From Anoplopoma fimbria (taxonomy: Eukaryota; Chordata; Actinopteri; Perciformes; Anoplopomatidae), in NCBI RefSeq assembly GCF_027596085.1, contig NC_072454.1, positions 25,472,823-25,536,822 of the forward strand: a DNA stretch of 64,000 nt. The letters are read 5' to 3'. The notes under the pieces were generated by a model. That model did no database searches and was not told where the DNA came from. It saw only the letters and a list, made by a program, of their open reading frames with translations. The position numbers and the translations under genes were made by a program. Within the stretch, counting starts at the first letter, position 1. The number at the start of each line of letters is the position of its first letter. Positions 62,147-64,000 of the stretch are shown piece after piece.

Positions 62147-63385
62147 GTGTGTGTGTGTGTGTGTAATCTAGACAAGGACTGTGAATGAAGGATGAAGAGT
62201 GTTACATGAAAAAAGGACGGCTATTCTACATGAATTCCTTCCAGTACATATTGTCAGAGAGTGAAGTATAATGTTGCCTAAGATGACATTAAGTGCAGTC
62301 ACCTGTGCAGTACATCATAATTTGGAAAAGGACAAGTTTGTGCATGGAGAAATGCACAAACTTGTCCTTTTCCAAATTATGATGTAGTTACTGACATTGT
62401 GCGTGTGTGTAGGTACTTACATCTGGCTCGAGTCCCACACACCTCCGGAAAGCCTTGGCAGCTCCCTCATAGCCCTCCAGGGCAAGGTAGGCACAACCAA
62501 GAGAAAACCACACACCGAGCTGCACACATAACATATATGGGGTGAATCTAAACAGGTGAATCCCTGTATAAGATCTATGCAAAGATATATTTTTTTATTA
62601 AGCATTCTAAAAGCTGTTTACCAGCAAAAGTAACGGACTACTTTAATCCTACTAAGACTATGGGTCTTCTCAAAAAGGTGTAAAAGTGTAAAGGCAACCA
62701 ACAATCATTCAAGGAAATTGAAATCCAATTGCTCAAACTATCTCAGAGGGTGGTAAGTCGTCTTTGGAAATAGCATCTTCATGGTTTGTCCCTGTGATAA
62801 TGGAACCTCAAATTACTCTGAATTTATGATTTAAAAGCCATTGCCAAGCAGCTTCGGGCGCACTACCAGTAGTAGGTCTGGCCCTTAATTGCATGCAAAA
62901 AAACAAAATTGTCAGATTTGTGATTGGGCCAACAAAATGCATATGTGTGGCTAAGTGTTAAGGTAAACGAGGAAAAAATTGTCTAGAGAAGCGTAGAGTT
63001 TTTCATATGTGGAATATGAGGTTTCCAGTAGTAAATTAATTATAAGTGAGCAATCATTTAATGGATTTTTTTTTTCTCTGAATTCCTATTCACTTAACCA
63101 GAATCTCAGTAGTTTTGGAAGTACAATTTCAAGTTTCACTTCAGTGCTTTATTGTACCTGCATGGTGTTGATTTTGAGCGACTGCTCAAAGCAGTCCACA
63201 CACTTCTGGAACTCCTTGCTGCGGAGGTGCAGCAAGGCTTTGGAGCGCATTGCTCTGGCACTGCGTCGCCCTGAAAGCTCCCACGCCAGGTCGTAGTACT
63301 GGTGGTCCCTCAATATGTCTCCCAGTAGGCAGTACAGACTGGGCCTCTCCTTCTTCTCCAACTCTCTGCGAACAATCTCCTCAGC
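50621..63385 (-). CDS. TTC27, tetratricopeptide repeat protein 27, C-terminal eight exons
   Basis: TTC27 is a conserved eukaryotic TPR protein related to yeast Emw1; its precise role is poorly defined. Eight exons (63385-63158, 62519-62421, 61947-61895, 60210-60045, 54811-54614, 54442-54331, 52547-52447, 50737-50621) join in phase to 1074 nt, 357 residues and a TAA stop. This is about the last two fifths of the roughly 840-residue family protein. Consecutive TPR-type helix pairs are visible: [58 protein letters not shown], and [20 protein letters not shown]. All introns are GT-AG. The upstream exons lie beyond 64000. LTBP1 follows on the same strand, as in other vertebrates. Confidence 0.95.
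50738..52446. other. TTC27 last intron
   Basis: A 1.7 kb intron holding a 27-base T run (51616-51642) and the composite LINE relic at 51650-52205. No other feature is seen. Confidence 0.8.
51616..52205 (+). mobile_element. composite LINE relic (two families joined)
   Basis: After a T run the plus strand encodes an L2-like RT C-terminal portion: [20 protein letters not shown], then [20 protein letters not shown] and [10 protein letters not shown]. From about 51925 it changes to a different non-LTR type: [39 protein letters not shown] and [19 protein letters not shown], in shifting frames. The second type matches the fragment at 55440-55740. It is dead and antisense to TTC27. Confidence 0.8.
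52447..52547 (-). CDS. TTC27 penultimate coding exon
   Basis: The exon lies between TTTCTCAG and GTACAA; 101 nt. It reads (V)[20 protein letters not shown] then [13 protein letters not shown], a predicted helix pair. The two-base entry completes a Val codon with the G left by the preceding exon. Confidence 0.92.
52548..54330. other. TTC27 intron
   Basis: A 1.8 kb intron with no recognised repeat, RNA or coding motif. Confidence 0.7.
54331..54442 (-). CDS. TTC27 exon ([10 protein letters not shown])
   Basis: The exon follows TTTTTCAG; 112 nt. It reads [20 protein letters not shown] then [17 protein letters not shown] plus one base. Two GT donors are possible, seven bases apart; GAAG|GTGAGA is preferred because it is the stronger site and keeps the family's spacing. 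The alternative ATGG|GTGAAG keeps the frame and drops two residues. Confidence 0.9.
54614..54811 (-). CDS. TTC27 exon ([10 protein letters not shown])
   Basis: The exon lies between CTGGCAG and GTTGGA; 198 nt, 66 codons, phase 0 on both sides. It reads [53 protein letters not shown] and NPDDNEK. The motifs match the TTC27 C-terminal region. The donor GTTGGA is weaker than the others but keeps the frame. Confidence 0.93.
55440..55740 (+). mobile_element. RTE/Rex3-like LINE fragment
   Basis: Plus-strand frames read [33 protein letters not shown] and, after a shift, [16 protein letters not shown]. This is the RT-to-C-terminal connection of a non-LTR family also present at 51925-52205. The frame is broken in several places. 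Confidence 0.75.
58460..58590 (+). mobile_element. short LINE RT motif C fragment
   Basis: One plus frame reads [20 protein letters not shown], with the FADD catalytic box of a non-LTR reverse transcriptase, then a stop. It may come from the same family as 55440-55740. Only about 100 bases are recognisable. Confidence 0.65.
59464..59491. repeat. 9-bp tandem repeat (AGGCTGTT type)
   Basis: Three contiguous copies of GGCTGTTAG with a partial fourth, in a TTC27 intron. Confidence 0.85.
59968..60038. repeat. intronic segment duplicated at 62228-62300
   Basis: These 71 bases abut the 5' splice site of the TTC27 exon at 60045-60210. They recur at 62228-62300, identical apart from a two-base AG insertion. 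Confidence 0.92.
60045..60210 (-). CDS. TTC27 exon ([14 protein letters not shown])
   Basis: The exon lies between ATTGGCAG and GTAAAG; 166 nt. It reads (K)[18 protein letters not shown] then [20 protein letters not shown] and [17 protein letters not shown]. This is a full TPR helix pair, with the conserved WQIWEN and A-x-x-AYH positions. It is the most conserved TTC27 exon in the window. Confidence 0.96.
60211..61894. other. TTC27 intron
   Basis: A 1.7 kb intron. It holds a short TG tract (60733-60770) and a 20-base direct repeat around TCCGAGGTTAACAACT (61201 and 61241). Nothing else is recognised. Confidence 0.7.
60733..60770. repeat. (TG)n microsatellite
   Basis: A TG run of 38 bases inside a TTC27 intron. 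Confidence 0.95.
61895..61947 (-). CDS. TTC27 exon (53 nt)
   Basis: This small exon lies between TTTTTAG and GTGAGT. It reads [17 protein letters not shown] plus two bases, which complete a Lys codon with the next exon. W-x-N-L is a TPR signature. Its length is not a multiple of three, so skipping it would break the frame. Confidence 0.93.
62077..62164. repeat. (TG)n microsatellite, interrupted
   Basis: A TG run of about 85 bases interrupted once by TAA near 62143. Confidence 0.96.
62228..62300. repeat. copy of intronic segment 59968-60038
   Basis: Seventy-three bases matching 59968-60038 with one AG insertion. Just beyond it, ACCTG follows where the original has CTTTACCTG. On the minus strand this gives CAG|GTGACT, a second donor-like site derived from that of the exon at 60045. 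Confidence 0.92.
62311..62386. repeat. perfect 35-bp inverted repeat, 6-bp loop
   Basis: Arms 62311-62345 and 62352-62386 are exact reverse complements around the loop GGAGAA. Each arm starts TACATCATAATTTGG read inward from its own strand. The TTC27 pre-mRNA would contain a perfect 35-bp hairpin 34 nt into the intron after the exon at 62421-62519. Confidence 0.97.
62421..62519 (-). CDS. TTC27 exon ([15 protein letters not shown])
   Basis: The exon lies between TGTGCAG and GTAAGT; 99 nt, 33 codons, phase 0. It reads [20 protein letters not shown] then [13 protein letters not shown]. This is a textbook TPR (W-x-x-LG-x-x-Y ... A ... F ... P). Confidence 0.96.
62520..63157. other. TTC27 intron
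   Basis: A 638-bp intron with no recognised feature. Confidence 0.7.
63158..63385 (-). CDS. TTC27 exon (first in window by transcript order)
   Basis: The exon lies between TTGCTTCAG and GTACAA; 228 nt, 76 codons, phase 0. It reads [60 protein letters not shown] and LKINTMQ. The PSLYCLLGD and RSKALLHLR motifs are diagnostic for TTC27. Confidence 0.96.
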
Positions 63386-64000
63386 CTGAAGCAAACAGTT
63401 GGGAAAGGAAACGGAAGGTCAGAGGGGAGGAGGAGACGGATGAGGACGGAGACATTCATTGGAAGCAGAAGGATATCAGAATAGAATGAAGAAAGGGACG
63501 AAGGGAAAGACGTAAAACTAATTGTGAGGCAGTGACAGTGATCTAGTAGTAACAGAATAAAGTGAAACAGGTGATGAGTAATGAAAGAACATGAACAACA
63601 AAGACAGAGAAGTGGAAAAAATGAGGTGTAAAACAACAGAGGTGATTTGGTAACAAAGTTTGTCAGAAAAACTAATTAAGACAGGGATTATGTTACCAGC
63701 TGTCACATAACCTGTGGACATTTGCACTTGGTGCACCTCACCATGCCACGACACGCTTTGGATTGCTCTTGGACGAGTTGAGGCTCACACTGTTGTGAAG
63801 GTGGAACAGATCATTTTCTCTTTTCAAATCCCTGTATCTTGATCTAGATTGTCAAGTGTGGCGGTCTAACCACTGAAAGGAGCCTTAGTTTCACTACATT
63901 CCTCTGCTGAATCCTACTGTCAGAGTCACGGCTATCCCTCCTGGCAAAAACTACATTCTGCTATTAAAGATAGTACACAAAGCTTGTATTACAGCGTGTA
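63386..64000. other. TTC27 intron, right edge of window
   Basis: No further TTC27 exon is recognisable here. A purine-rich stretch (63400-63520) follows the exon boundary on the plus strand. Confidence 0.6.

Larger units (their letters stand above)
61948..62420. other. TTC27 intron with microsatellite, duplication and hairpin
   Basis: A 473-bp intron almost filled by a TG tract, a copy of the exon-flanking segment from 60 kb and a perfect long hairpin, each listed separately. Confidence 0.85.

Noticed and set aside
63735..63790. Possible further TTC27 exon on the minus strand (ACAG ... GTGAGG)
   Set aside because: The frames between the splice-like sites do not resemble TTC27.

Overview
This window is nuclear DNA from a vertebrate, almost certainly a teleost fish. 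It holds two split genes with canonical GT-AG introns, very long (TG)n and (TA)n microsatellites, and a dense load of fish-type transposon relics: Tc1/mariner, hAT, L2/Rex-like and L1-like LINEs, tRNA-derived SINEs and a solo LTR. There are no operons, CRISPR arrays or bacterial features.

Both recognisable genes lie on the minus strand, head to tail. From the right, eight exons (50621-63385) encode the last 357 residues of TTC27, a tetratricopeptide-repeat protein, ending at a TAA stop. About 13 kb further along the minus strand (toward position 1), LTBP1 begins at an ATG at 37599. It encodes latent TGF-beta binding protein 1, long form. Four of its exons are in the window (37599-37316, 32860-32790, 21653-21305, 9765-9614). 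They join in phase into a signal peptide, a short Cys-rich segment, an EGF-like domain and a linker; the rest of LTBP1 lies beyond position 1. The order TTC27 then LTBP1 on one strand matches the human 2p22 arrangement, which supports both calls.

Layout: 1-9613 LTBP1 intron with an internally duplicated repeat (6318-8225) and a LINE 3' end; 9614-9765 LTBP1 exon 4; 9766-21304 intron with a solo LTR (10463-10909), a Tc1 element (15681-17277), a SINE and an L1-like insertion with perfect target duplications (20214-20597); 21305-21653 exon 3; 21654-32789 intron with an L2-like LINE, two very long TG tracts, a hAT MITE (27457-28246) and SINEs; 32790-32860 exon 2; 32861-37315 intron with a (TA)n tract and two nested opposite copies of one retroelement, both carrying an expanded 23-24 bp minisatellite (35270-37216); 37316-37599 exon 1, with a G-quadruplex candidate upstream; 37600-50620 intergenic, with a SINE, a deleted second Tc1 copy (39546-40676), a retroelement with 177-bp tandem 5' units (41171-42030) and LINE pieces; 50621-63385 TTC27 exons and introns; 63386-64000 TTC27 intron.

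I did not find a new multi-gene system. The most unusual structures are a perfect 35-bp-arm hairpin beside a copied exon-flanking segment in a TTC27 intron, the nested inverted minisatellite-bearing retroelements, and several transposon insertions whose boundaries and target duplications can be read directly. Family names for transposons come from recognised motifs, not database searches.
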